Source: Pieris napi (Eukaryota > Arthropoda > Insecta > Lepidoptera > Pieridae). Taken from it: a stretch of DNA of 64,000 bases. Below are positions 37,672 through 49,300 of the stretch, piece by piece (position 1 is the first letter of the stretch; every line of letters starts with the position of its first letter). The stretch spans positions 8,937,662 to 9,001,661 of the forward strand of contig NC_062256.1 of assembly GCF_905475465.1 (NCBI RefSeq). The letters are read 5' to 3'. Made by a program: the position numbers and the translations under genes. The notes beneath the pieces were generated by a model. It worked only from the letters and a program-made list of their open reading frames with translations. It searched no databases and had not been told where the DNA came from.

Positions 37672-40299
37672 TTATGATTTTGGTGGATTCTTTGTATCTG
37701 ACTTACCGTCTTTTGAATCTGGTTTACTAACTGAAGTAGTTGATGCACTGGAGTCTTCTGGTTTATTTGGGGTACCTATTTTGGTTTTCGACGTTGCTAC
37801 AATGTATGAAGGTACTTTAGTCTTGGCATTACCTGAAACTTCACTACCTGCTTTTGGTTTATTCGCTCCTGGTAGACTCTGAGATGGCATTTGAGTTGGG
37901 GATTTTAGTTTGTCAGATTTTGTTGAAGGTTTGGGTGTTTTTATTGATGTTGGCAATTCCTTTCCTTTGGTTGGTACTTTTTGAGTGGGTTTCACGATTT
38001 CATGTTTTGATATTGGCGATTTAGTTGCTTCCGTCACTGTGTTTAGTGGTGCTTTTGGCGTGGACGTGGCTGCAGGTTTTGTTGCAATAGCTGAGGTATC
38101 AACTTTTGAAGACATAGCAAGAGATTTAGTAGTTTCTTTATCTTGTGTGCCAGTGTTACCAGTAGTTGTTTTCTGAGCCATCGTAGGTTTATATACAGAC
38201 GCAAAAACCTCTGGTTTTGATGGTATTTTAGTCGAAGCTACTTTTGGTTCTGTTGTGGTCTGTAATGTTTTTTGATTTGGTTTTATAACTTCTGGTTTTG
38301 CAGTAGGGATTGCCGATTTAGCTTCTGTACCGGTGGCCATTTTTTGCGTAGATGTGGGTTTAACAGATGTCTTCGGCTCCTGTTTTAAAATGGTGTTGGT
38401 ATTTGCCCTTTCAGTTGCCGTGATTCCAGTTTTTACTTTAGCCTCTTCATGTTTTGAACTGACAGGTATTTTTGTAGCATCTTTTACATCTATTTTCATT
38501 GTATTCATAGTCTGTGACGCAGTTGCAGGTTTTACGATAGATGTTGCATCAATTTTAGGAGACAAAACAGTTTTATCTTTTGGTTCTGAAGACGTAGGAG
38601 TTATTTTTTGTGATGAGATACCAGGTTTTGTTGTAATAGTTGTTGCCTCAACTTTTGGAGATACAAACGATTTAGGATCTTTGCCTTTTAAGCCAGAGTC
38701 AATTGCAGTAATTGCTTTTTGGGTTACCGTAGCGCCAGGTTGTGTTGCGATCGAGGATGCCTCCACTTTAGAAGACACTTTTGGTTCTGTGCCAGTATTA
38801 ATAGTAGTTATTGGTTTTTGCGTTGATGTATTTCCATATGTTGCAATTGACGTTACGGCTTCAGCTTTTGAAGACATAGCAAGAGATTTAGTCGCTTCCT
38901 TACTTTCAGGGCTTGAAGTAATTGTTTTTTGCGCCAATGTAGGTTTTACTATGGATGACTTATGTGTTGAACTGATAACGGGAGATTTAGCTATTTCCTT
39001 TGCATCTGTAGTGGTTATTTTTTGCGTTGAAGATTTTTCTGTAGATGTTGTGATATCTTGTTTCGAAGCGATAGGCGACTTAACCATTTCTTTTACTTCC
39101 GTAATTGACTTAACCGTCGGAATGGACTTATTTGGGTCTGACGGGCTTTTGACAGCGTGAAGGGCAGAAAATCTGTTTACATCGCTTTGTGTTGTTCCAT
39201 TCGTTTTTATATCTATTTTAACTACATCAGAGTCTTTTTTAATGTCAATATTATTTTGCGATATATTTGTTTCCTCTGTATGTTTTTGGCGTTGTAATTT
39301 CTTTATACTGCTTGTGCTATCAGGTTTTGATTTAGACAAGACTGTGCTATTTACATTTCTGTTTTGTGTAATATCTGTCCTATTTGTAGTGACGGTACTA
39401 GCTTTTGTGGCATCAGATTTAGTTGCTATATTTGATTGAGATGGTTGCGTGACAGACGCCTTAAATTGATCCGCAAATTTATTTGAGGATGATTTAGATT
39501 GATTTGTTCCACTTGCGTCATCATTATTAATAATTTGAGATTGGACATCTTTGCCCTTCTCAAATACTTTGCCTGTGGGCTCGATTTTCCCAGGGAATAT
39601 ATTAGTTTTATCGTATGTAACTTCCGATTTTACTCGATTCCCTTCGATCGTAGACAGAATCGGTACTGGCGTAACGTGCACCGGGTCCCCCGTCTTCGTT
39701 TTACTATCTGTGTGTATCTTCGCCGTGGTAAAAATTAAGGGTGTACCGAAACCCGTCGATTTCTTTTCGCTAATTTCAATAAGGACCGAGGTCTTTGGCA
39801 CTTCTGACGTAATCATATCCCCAAACACGTTTGTGTTCATATGATTCTGAACCACTGCAGGATTACAAACGACAATCGCATTATCATATAAAGGTTTGGA
39901 CATTGTCCCCTTTTCTACATCAACACTTTGAATATCCTTTTCACTTAATGAATCAGTCTTTGTTTTTGGCAATGTGAACTTGGCACTTGGGGCATTACGT
40001 TCAGGTTTATCTTTGTTCGTTTGGAGTAATGGGACGAGGGCCGCGTCATCGTGTTCGCTGCTAAAGTTTTGAACTTTTTTCTTCATCGAATTTCTTTTTT
40101 TAGAGACATCCGCCTTTCTGATATCATTCTCCACTCCGCTGTTGTCGGACATCGTGTCGCCGGTATCCTTAGACGTCTGAAGATTAAACAGAACAAATTA
40201 TTAACTAAATTTAGTTATAAGCTATTATTATAAAAAAGGTATAAAGGTCAAATGTAGACTAACCTTCCTCATAACAGCCAGCGGATAGCTCTGCGGGGG
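37672..40299 (-). CDS. Open-frame C-terminal extension of the SLC6 transporter beyond an in-frame TGA (readthrough or alternatively spliced tail)
   Basis: After the transporter TGA the same frame continues for 12 codons (40299-40264, PPQSYPLAVMRK). It then passes an 87-nt intron (donor GTTAGT, acceptor CTTCAG) with phase 0 on both sides and runs 834 codons from 40176 to TAA at 37674-37672. So long an open frame in AT-rich DNA is strong evidence that it codes. The protein is hydrophilic and probably disordered: basic at the start (KKRNSMKKK), then rich in Lys, Thr, Ser, Pro and Ala, with degenerate repeats of about 30-40 residues around SSKxEATxIATKP and TQK motifs. It has no membrane segment and no recognisable catalytic domain. 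It could be expressed by TGA readthrough, by an acceptor at 40291 that skips the TGA, or from the ATG at 40272. If fused, it would be a cytoplasmic tail. I recognise no homologue. Confidence 0.75.
40264..40290 (-). other. Possible alternative 3' splice site giving a 9-codon version of exon 12
   Basis: The sequence ending CCCCCGCAG at 40291 could act as an acceptor. The resulting exon (SYPLAVMRK) is in phase 0 with exon 11 and exon 13, so it would skip the TGA and also the conserved PTEEWGPA segment, fusing TM12 directly to the long tail. The pyrimidine tract is short and C-rich, weaker than at the upstream acceptor (40435). Confidence 0.3.
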
Positions 40300-40302
40300 T
40301 CA
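40300..40302 (-). promoter_or_regulatory. In-frame TGA-C stop codon, candidate readthrough site
   Basis: The stop reads GCT TGA CCC. A C after UGA is the leakiest four-base termination context known in insects. Flanking CTGCGGG (40320-40314) and CCCGCAG (40297-40291) are perfect 7-nt complements that would place the stop in a hairpin loop. The stop lies 36 nt upstream of the exon 12/13 junction. Readthrough itself is inferred, not seen. Confidence 0.5.
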
Positions 40303-43300
40303 AGCGCCGCGCTCCCGCAGCACGTGTCTGCCGTGCAGCAGCAGCACGGGCGGAGGCAGCTCAGTCTCCTCGAGCGGAGCCGGGCGCTGTGCTGGGCCCC
40401 ACTCCTCCGTGGGTTGCGACAGGAAGCGGGCTTTCTATGAGGAGATTCGTACAGTATTGGGTTTTTTAGCTATACAAGCGTGGCGATTGCCTAAATTGAC
40501 GGAGTTACGCCCGGAGAGACTAGCCAGACGTAGGCCCTCTCTCAAGCATTATTATTAACAAGCATAAATGAAGCATTTCTTTTCAAAGCATTCATAACAT
40601 TTAATAAAAATAAATTATATCCTCTATTATTTACAGCAATAACCCAGGAATCATTTTGGTCCTTCGAGCCGTACTTTATTCAAATTTTAGCAAAACAATA
40701 AATTTCTTACAATTACAAATCAAAAAGTAGTCATTGTTTCTGATTTATAGAAGAAATTAATTTAATTATTTATTTTACAATTTGTAAATAAAAATACTTT
40801 CCTTACGTAATTTGCTTAAGTACCTAAGTATCTTATTTTTTATATTAAAATAATTGTAGGCCTTAAAACTATTAAATACCTGCATAATTGTCAGATCATC
40901 AGGACCAGTGCAAATCTTGTCTATGGCCATCAATACGACAACCAATATAGGCAGCATTCCGATAATCCAGCCGACTGCATCTGCCCACATCGGGTATACG
41001 TAGTGGCCATAGGTAGCCGGCTTATACTCGATCCAGTTAAAGACCAGGATGAACTGAAATATTTGAAATGTGCACAGGATATGAGTGAAGCTACGAACTC
41101 TGCCAGCAGGCTTGCCTTTAACCCAAAAAGTTGACGGCATGTGTCAGGCACAGGAGGCTGATCATCTTGCCTATTAGATTAAAAATTATGAAACAGATAC
41201 AGAAATTTGAGGCTTAGACCTAAAAACGATGAAGCCCCACTGATTTATTAATTTATAGTTACAAAAAAATTATAAAGTTATCTTGTCGTATCTTGAGAAG
41301 AGTAAAAAAAATTGAGGCAAATTTAAATTTTATTCATTCCCTAATAAACATTTGATAATACTTACAATAAGGGCAGCGGGAGTGATGCCTCTCCACATAG
41401 TACTCCAGAAGACCAGCCAGGCCTTCGACTGGCGTCCGATCATGCGCTCGATGTCGTGGCAGAACTTCTCGGCCCCATAGATCCAGGCGATCAAGATGCA
41501 TTCCCCAATCGCAATTATTAGAACTGACCAGTTTGCCGCGTATTTATCCATTAATTGTAACCAATACATCCCACTCTGGAATTATAAAAAAAAACACGCG
41601 ATAGAAGTTATACTTCTTTGGCGTGACAAGATAAAAATCTTTTCAAATTTTTTATCTTTCGCCTTATTCTACGTTTGCAGAAAAAACGAGACTAACAATA
41701 CAAAAAATTTACTCTCATAATTTTTCTCTAACGCGCCAAAAAAAAATAACTTCAAAAAAACTAAAATGTTGACTATAGCTAATTTCGGGGTATCGATTTT
41801 TTGTGACGGCGTATCGTAAAAATTTACCCTCATCGTTTTTCCCTAGTGCGCCAAAAGAAGTATAGCTTCAAAAAAACTATAATGTTGACTATAGCTAACT
41901 TCAAGGTGTCGGTTTTTTGTGACGGTGTGCGCACGTATCGTAAAAATTTACTCTCATTTTTCCCTAACGCGCTAAAAGAACTATAACTTCAAAAATATAG
42001 AAGAATCCTTTTGTCATCAAATATTCTAGAACGAATGAAGTTTTTAAGCAGCCCACAGAACTATTATGTTTAACCTGAGCTGGTAAAATGGGTACACACC
42101 GTACATTCAACAATATAGGTGCCTGATGAATTGGTACGCTCTTTTCTAGAAGGACCCTAAGTCGAATTGGTTCGGAAATACTTCAGTGGGCAGCTGGTTC
42201 CACATAGTGTTGGTGCGCGGCAAAATCTGCCTTAAGAAACGGCGGTATTGATACGGATGGTATTTTGTATTCAATGATATCTCTCTCTCTCTCTCTTACA
42301 TAGTTGTTTTCTTGGCTATAATATAAAATTCCTTACTAAAACCCTAAAATACTTACGTTAGTCGTGAAAATCAGTCCCCCGAGATATCCAAACACGGCAA
42401 CAGTCAGAACAACCCATATTTTCTTCTCTCTGAAGTTCGGGAATCTGTCCAGTATCGCCGTCGTCACAGTTTCCATTAAAGCAAACTGAAAATATTCATT
42501 TAATTTTAAAAAATTAAATATTATTATTTTCTTACATTAAGTGTAACATAAATTCTATTATTATTCGAATGTTGTTTTTAAATTATGTCCAATGCCGTAG
42601 CATCTTCCGTGGGCAACTTCATTCTGTTAATTTTGTGTCACGGTGCGCGCGCATCGTAAAATTTCACTCTCATCACACACGCGCCTAAAGAAGTATAACT
42701 TCAAAAATTCACAACTTGGCACCATTTTAACATTATTCGTGACTAAAAATATTTATGTTACAATAAAAAGTTTATTTTTGTTAATTTAATTATGCATCTT
42801 TGCAACTTTTTTTTATGTAACAGGAGGCAAACGGGCAGGAGGGTCATCTGATTTTAAGAGATACCGCCGCCCATGGACATTCTCCATGCCAGAGTGCTAG
42901 CGAGTGCGTTGCCGCCCTTTTAAGAATCTGAATCTTAGAAGTTAACTTTTTTTCACTTTTTTTTATAGAACAGGGAGCAAACGGGCAGGAAGCTCTCATC
43001 AGGTCGGATATTCAATCCCTATGCACCAATGAACTTTCTATATGCGCATTTAACATTCGCTGGAACGATGAAGGAAAACATCTGGTAGAAAAATACGTTT
43101 TTAAAAAGAAGACTGAAAGAAGAGATCTGAAAGATATAGCAATATATTCACCTGTGAGTCAAGTCCAAGTGTCAAAAGCATGAAGAAGAAGAGAATGGAC
43201 CAGAGCGGAGAAAGCGGCAGTCTCGTGACAACTTCAGGGTAAACGATGAAGGCCAATCCGGCGCCTTGGTCCACGACTCGGTCAACGCTGACTTCAAGTT

Positions 43301-46300
43301 CGTGCGCGAGGAATCCAATCACTGAGAAGATGACCAGACCCGCGAAGAACGATGTTGCTATGTTCGATACGGCGACTATTAGGGAGTCTCTGCAAAATAT
43401 ATATTTAACTTTGATTCACGGATGGCTAGCGAGTGCGTTGCCGCCCTTTTAAGAATCTGAATCTTAGAAGTTTTTTTTTTATATAGAACAGAGGGCAAAC
43501 GGGCAGGCTCATCTGAAGTTAAGTGATACCAACACCCATGGACACTTACACTGGCAGAAGGCGCAAATGTGTTGCCAGAATTTTTTTTTTTTTTTATTTA
43601 AAGACAATTCACACCAATTGACCTAGTCCCATGCTAAGCTGGTGAAGCTTGTGTTATGGGTACTAGGCAACGGATATACATACATATTATAGATAGATAG
43701 ACATATAAATACATATTTAAACACCCAAGACCTAAGCACAACATCAAATGCTCATCACATCGATGTTCGTCTCAGCCGGGGATCGAACCCGGGACCCATG
43801 GATTCGTAGTCAGGGGTACTAACCACTAGACCAATGAGTCGTCAATATATTATAAGGATGTCTTTTTTTAACAGATTTCGAGAGTATTTCAACGAATTAC
43901 TATCATCCCTGAGGTCGTAGGTTCGAAGACCGTACAACAATGGATTTTCTATCCTTGTTTAAGACTTCCTCGAAAGAAATCATCGTGAGGAAACGGGCCT
44001 TAGACCACACATTTTACATTTTCTTTTGCGAACTAGCGAACTGTGACATCGACTCCCTTCTCTGGAAGATACCACCACCAACTGTTTAAAAAAAGCATAT
44101 TCCTATCGCGAACGCCGGCAAAGCTGGGTGCGTTACTAAAATTGGTGTCCATGGGCTGCGCCAACTGCCCTTTTTGGGCGTTCCATAGGCACCTTGGCTA
44201 TGTTATTAAAAAAAACAAAGTCGATGGGTGTCAGGCACAGACGACTGATCACATACTACACAGGCCTAGAGCTAAAATGTTGTAGCGGCATTGTTTTTTA
44301 TACTTACAAATAGCAGTTATTTGTGAATTTGTTATACGATGACAGTGTGATTAAGCCTCCCCAAGCGGGGCTCAAGGCAAAGAATATCTGAACTGCTGCA
44401 TCGCCCCACACCTGGAAGACATTCAAACTTTTACATCCACTTGAGTCAAAGTCAGAAGTCAAAAATCATTTATTCATATAGGTAACTCAATGTACACTTA
44501 TGAACGTCAAAAAAGAAATATACATTAAATGCTTCTAATTTTACATTTACTGCCAGTTCTCAAATCAAGGGAAGGGAAGAGAAGAACTGGCAATAAACTC
44601 TCCGCCACTCTTTAATCGCCAAGTTTTTTGTTTTACACAACGTTTGTAAGCTGCAACCATTACACCACGTTCCACATGACATCTTAAGTAATTAATAATA
44701 ATAAAATAAATGAAAAGCTCTTCTAACTTTCGTGTCTTTCTGTGCTATGTTTACACTGTGATGGAAAGAGACATGAGTTTTGTTGACGCGGTGCTATTGG
44801 GATTTTATTGTGGTGATGGTACAGCTTAGTAAAAGTGGCATTCTTATATACTTTATAAAACTTATTATAAACGGCTCAAATATAAGAGTCTTTCCTCCAA
44901 CTTCAATTTTGTTCCCTTTCGAGTAGAGACTCTTGGGCCGTGGGGCTCAAGTGCACAGGCGGTAATTAAAGATTTAAGTTGGCGCCAATTAGATAGTACC
45001 GGTGACCCCAGAGCTGGTGCTCGCCTCGCTCAACGAATAATTATCGCAATACAGCGAGGAAATGCTGCCACCGGGACCAAACTTTTTATATTTGTTTTAA
45101 TTTTATTATTTTTTAATTATTTTCATTAGTACTATGTACTAAACTTCAGAAAAATAGTTTGATAGCTCTTGAGACTTTATTTAAGTTTCATTGACAGCTG
45201 TAAAATTTTAGAAATATATTCGATAGCCCCTTTTGGTTCCTGAACTTTTTAAAATAAGGGTATTCTTGTTACTACTTATCAAAATGTTTGTCTTTTAATA
45301 TTTGTCATATAAATGAAATCCATTTATTAAATAAGGATAAACGAATATAATAAAATATCATCCAGTAGTTTTTTTAAATAAATTAAAACTTACTTGCGCA
45401 TTAGCGAGTTGACTGAAGTCTGGAGTCAGATAAAATAAAATACCAGTCGAAGCGCCGGGCAATGTAACACCTCGGAAGAACAAAATAACCAACACGACGT
45501 ATGGGAAAAGGGCTGTGAAATACACCACCTGAAAATAAAGATAATCGTACTGATGAATTACTAGCAGACCGGCCAAGCGTTGCTGTGGCTAAGGTTTTTG
45601 TTATATTACATAGTAGCAAACTATTCAAGGGAAACGGTAGGAGAACACCAGTCATGGGGACCAACAGGCTTTTTTGGTGGTAATGCCATTAAATTGTAGC
45701 TTATGTCAAACGTAGGTACTTTCAACACAGTGCCATCTGTTAGAATTGTGACGAAGCTATCCTATATTTTAAGTTGGATCAAACTACACACGGTGTGCAA
45801 ATTTGATTGATATCGGTTCGGTAGTTTAGGAGTCCATATCGGACAAACAACGTGACACGTAATTTATATATATAAAGATTACAAAAAATAGGCGTATTTA
45901 CTAAATAAAATCAAAAGATCAAAGCTTAGTTTAGCAGTTTTTTTTATCGCCCATGACGCAGGCCATAGTCTTTCGACCATATCGCCTAGTCTTTCGGTAG
46001 TTTAGCAGTGATTTGAACTGAGTTACGCGTTTTTTAAAAAGATAGGACGGCGTGGTCAAGGCGTTTTCGCCCTACAGTACAAAATTGGGCGTGTTTCGCC
46101 TCGGTAAGCCGATGATATCGTTCATAGCGTTGGAGCGAGATTTTGACTGCCGTATTAGAGAAATGGCAGTATTAGTGGCGATTATATTGAAAAATAAATC
46201 TGATTCAAATTTTATTTCGAATTTCATAGTTAATTGGGACCATCTACGTATTTGGGCGGCATATTTTATTTTTTAATATAAGCGTAGAACAGTAGTGCCC

Positions 46301-49300
46301 TATTTTAAAAAAAATCGCGTGAAAAGTATAAAGCCCCTAAGTATAAAGTTGTAAATATAGACAAGATATAGCGTTCATGTCAAGGAGGAGGGGGAACACA
46401 AAGAGGAGGAGGAGACGTATTAATGATTTTCTTTTTCAAACATTGATTAAAGAACCTATAATGCCAAAACTACCTTTTTTTAAACAGGAATAAAACGAAG
46501 CTGAGGAAGCTGTTCAGGACCTAGAGGGTCATTCGTGGAAACGCCATTGTTAAAGGATCTAACCAGTCGTCTTAGAAAAAGTGCTCTTGGAACATCTGTA
46601 AGGCCAGGTAGCTTACGTCGCCGGCCTATGAGCTTTTTGTTGTTGTATAGAACAAAAGGCAAGCGAGCGGGATAATCATCAGATGTTAAGTGATACAGCC
46701 GCTCTTAAACACTCGAAGCTACGTTGACGGCCTTTTAAGATATTTATACGATTGAAGATGTAATACGCTCGTACTAATGATAAACACATAATTATGAAAC
46801 ATAAAAATTAAATTACCTTTCCTGAAGACTGGACACCTTTGCATAAACACAAGAAGACAATAACCCACGCGGCAAACAAACAAGCTGCCAAACTCCATCG
46901 TATTCCACCAATTTCTTGTATTCCAGAGGATAGTCCCAAGACATGGTTCCTGAAAAGCGTAGCTTTTTATCCTCAGTTCTAATTAATGTACCAATAACAG
47001 AATCAGCCCTGCGATTCTGTAACTCACTTTTCGAAAACCGCTGTGCGAGTTCGATTACATTAATTAGAATCGAGGATTTAAATAACAGTACCGAAAATAA
47101 TGAAATTCACGTTATATTTATCATAATTTAGAAATATATTTAGGACTTATGCATTTAAACATTGGACTGAAGTATGTTTGCTCTTCATTGCTTGGGATCT
47201 AAGCGAATTTGCATCTCACTATTTCCTATTGCTAATACCTATAGCTGAGTTTCATTATCGGACGTCAAGGCAGAATACAAAATACCATCCGTATCACCTC
47301 GACGTCCGTCGTTCCACAACAGAGTGTTGTCTAAGGCAGTTTTTGCCGCGCACCACTACTATGTGGAACCAGCTGCCCACTGAAGTAATTCCGAACCAAT
47401 TTGACTTAGAGTTCTTCAAGAAAAGAGCGTATCAATTCTTAAGAAGCCGGCAACGCACTTGCGAGACCTCTGACATTGTGTGTCCATGGGCGGCGGTATC
47501 ACTTAACATCAGCCTCATGCTCGGTTGCCCCCTTGTACTATAAAAAAAATACATCAAAATGCAACAAATAACAACAAAAAAAAAAATATATATGTAATAC
47601 GTAATATATTCGGATATGGAGGGAGCCATAGACAGAGTCAGTTGGAAAAGGCTAGAGGAGGCCTTTACCCGTAAAGGGGTACTGACGACGGGGGTATCGA
47701 CGGTACTGCAGGAAGCTAGAATATAGAATAACAAGCAAAAGAAAAAAAATGTATAAAAATGTAAAGTAATCTAAGCTGTGTATAATAATTTGTTTTATTG
47801 TCATGATTGGAAATAAAACGGGCTTTATTATTAATATTATAATTATACTAGTGGACCCCACAGACGTTGTCCTGCGTGATATTTAAAGCGATTAGGATAT
47901 TAAGCAAAGTATGAAAGTACCGACTGCAGTGCCATCTGCCGGGCTGATTTGTGAATCTAAACCATTCCCAGATCCCCTTGAACACACACAAAAAATTTCA
48001 TCAAAATCGGTCCAGTCGTTTAGGAGGAGTTCAGTCACATACACACGCACACAAGAAATATATATATATTAAGATTCGGATATACTTAATACACCTATTA
48101 AGCATATTCATTTTCGGTCGTTGTATATAAAAGTTTAATTCGTTACATTAAATAAACATATATGTATGTGTAAAAGCTCAGTTAAAACTCAAGAAACAAA
48201 ACATCACTTACGAAAAGTACTCTTCAGCGGGAGGCCGCCTCAAAGTGACGTTTGCGAGGGCGGTTATATTATGTAGCGCAGTTTGAGTTTGATTAAAGCA
48301 TTTCCGTAAGTAATATGTCCCGTTGTTAGCTTCGCACTCGTCGGCCGCCTCGTACGAGTAGCAAACTGGAAACAATTTTGTTTTTAATGACTTAAAATCC
48401 ACTACAAACCTTGTTTTTGGCTTCAAATGTCTGTAGGGTGTTTTTTTTTTTTTTTCTCCACATCACTTAAACACATCACAGAAATGCTTAAAATTGATGA
48501 AATAATAATTACTTAGACTAAAGGAATGAACGTAAATATTTTTAAAATATTGCATAAGTCTTGAATTTTATTATTACAATAAAATTGTATTTTGTTTTGT
48601 ACCCCCCAAATTGAGGGCAAGCCGGCCCTAGACCCAAAAAGTCGACTGGGTGCGTCAGGCACAGGAGGCTACTTGCTTATTAGATTAACAAATGATCAAG
48701 AAACAAATACAGAAAGCTGAGGGCCAGACCTAAAATGGTTGTAGTGCCACTGATTTTTTATTATCCATACGAAGAACACTAATCATACGCGAAAGTTTTA
48801 AATGCACCAGTTTGAAAATAGGTTTCATTAATACAATTTTACAATTTGATACAGCTACGCTTGATTTTTTCTTTATGTTTCTTTATAAAGAATAAATAAG
48901 TAATAATTGTCACGGTACTTGTTGTTGATTCAGCCCACAGACACAAAATGAGGTCGTTCTTTGATTCGCCATAGACTATAATATATTAAAGCGAATCAAA
49001 TCGCCTTATAGTAATATTTTTTACTTAGCCTATCCTTTAAGTAGCTACATACCAACATATGTAATTTGCTATGCTATCGTAAAAACCTTTCGCATATCCA
49101 GAATAAAAGTATATTTTCCGATTTTCTCTCCATCAAAACCTTGGAATGTAAGGAATTATAATTTTTTTGAAATTACTCACATTTTACCATCCGTCTTTGA
49201 GTTTTACGCGTTTTAAATTATAAGAAGGAATAAAGAAATTTACTACTTACACTCCGTACTCCAATCTGCATCGCAATTCTGCCAAGGCAATTGGTAGAAG

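Noticed and set aside
38333..39160. 275-codon plus-strand ORF
   Set aside because: It lies antisense to the long tail exon. Its Val/Phe-rich composition mirrors the Lys/Thr-rich sense strand, so it is a shadow.
40051..40233. 60-codon plus-strand ORF
   Set aside because: Antisense to the start of the tail exon and its 87-nt intron.
40303..40434. Treating the TGA as a frameshift artefact
   Set aside because: I re-read exon 12 base by base. The frame is the same on both sides of the TGA, so no insertion or deletion is needed. A substitution error at the codon itself cannot be excluded from the sequence alone.
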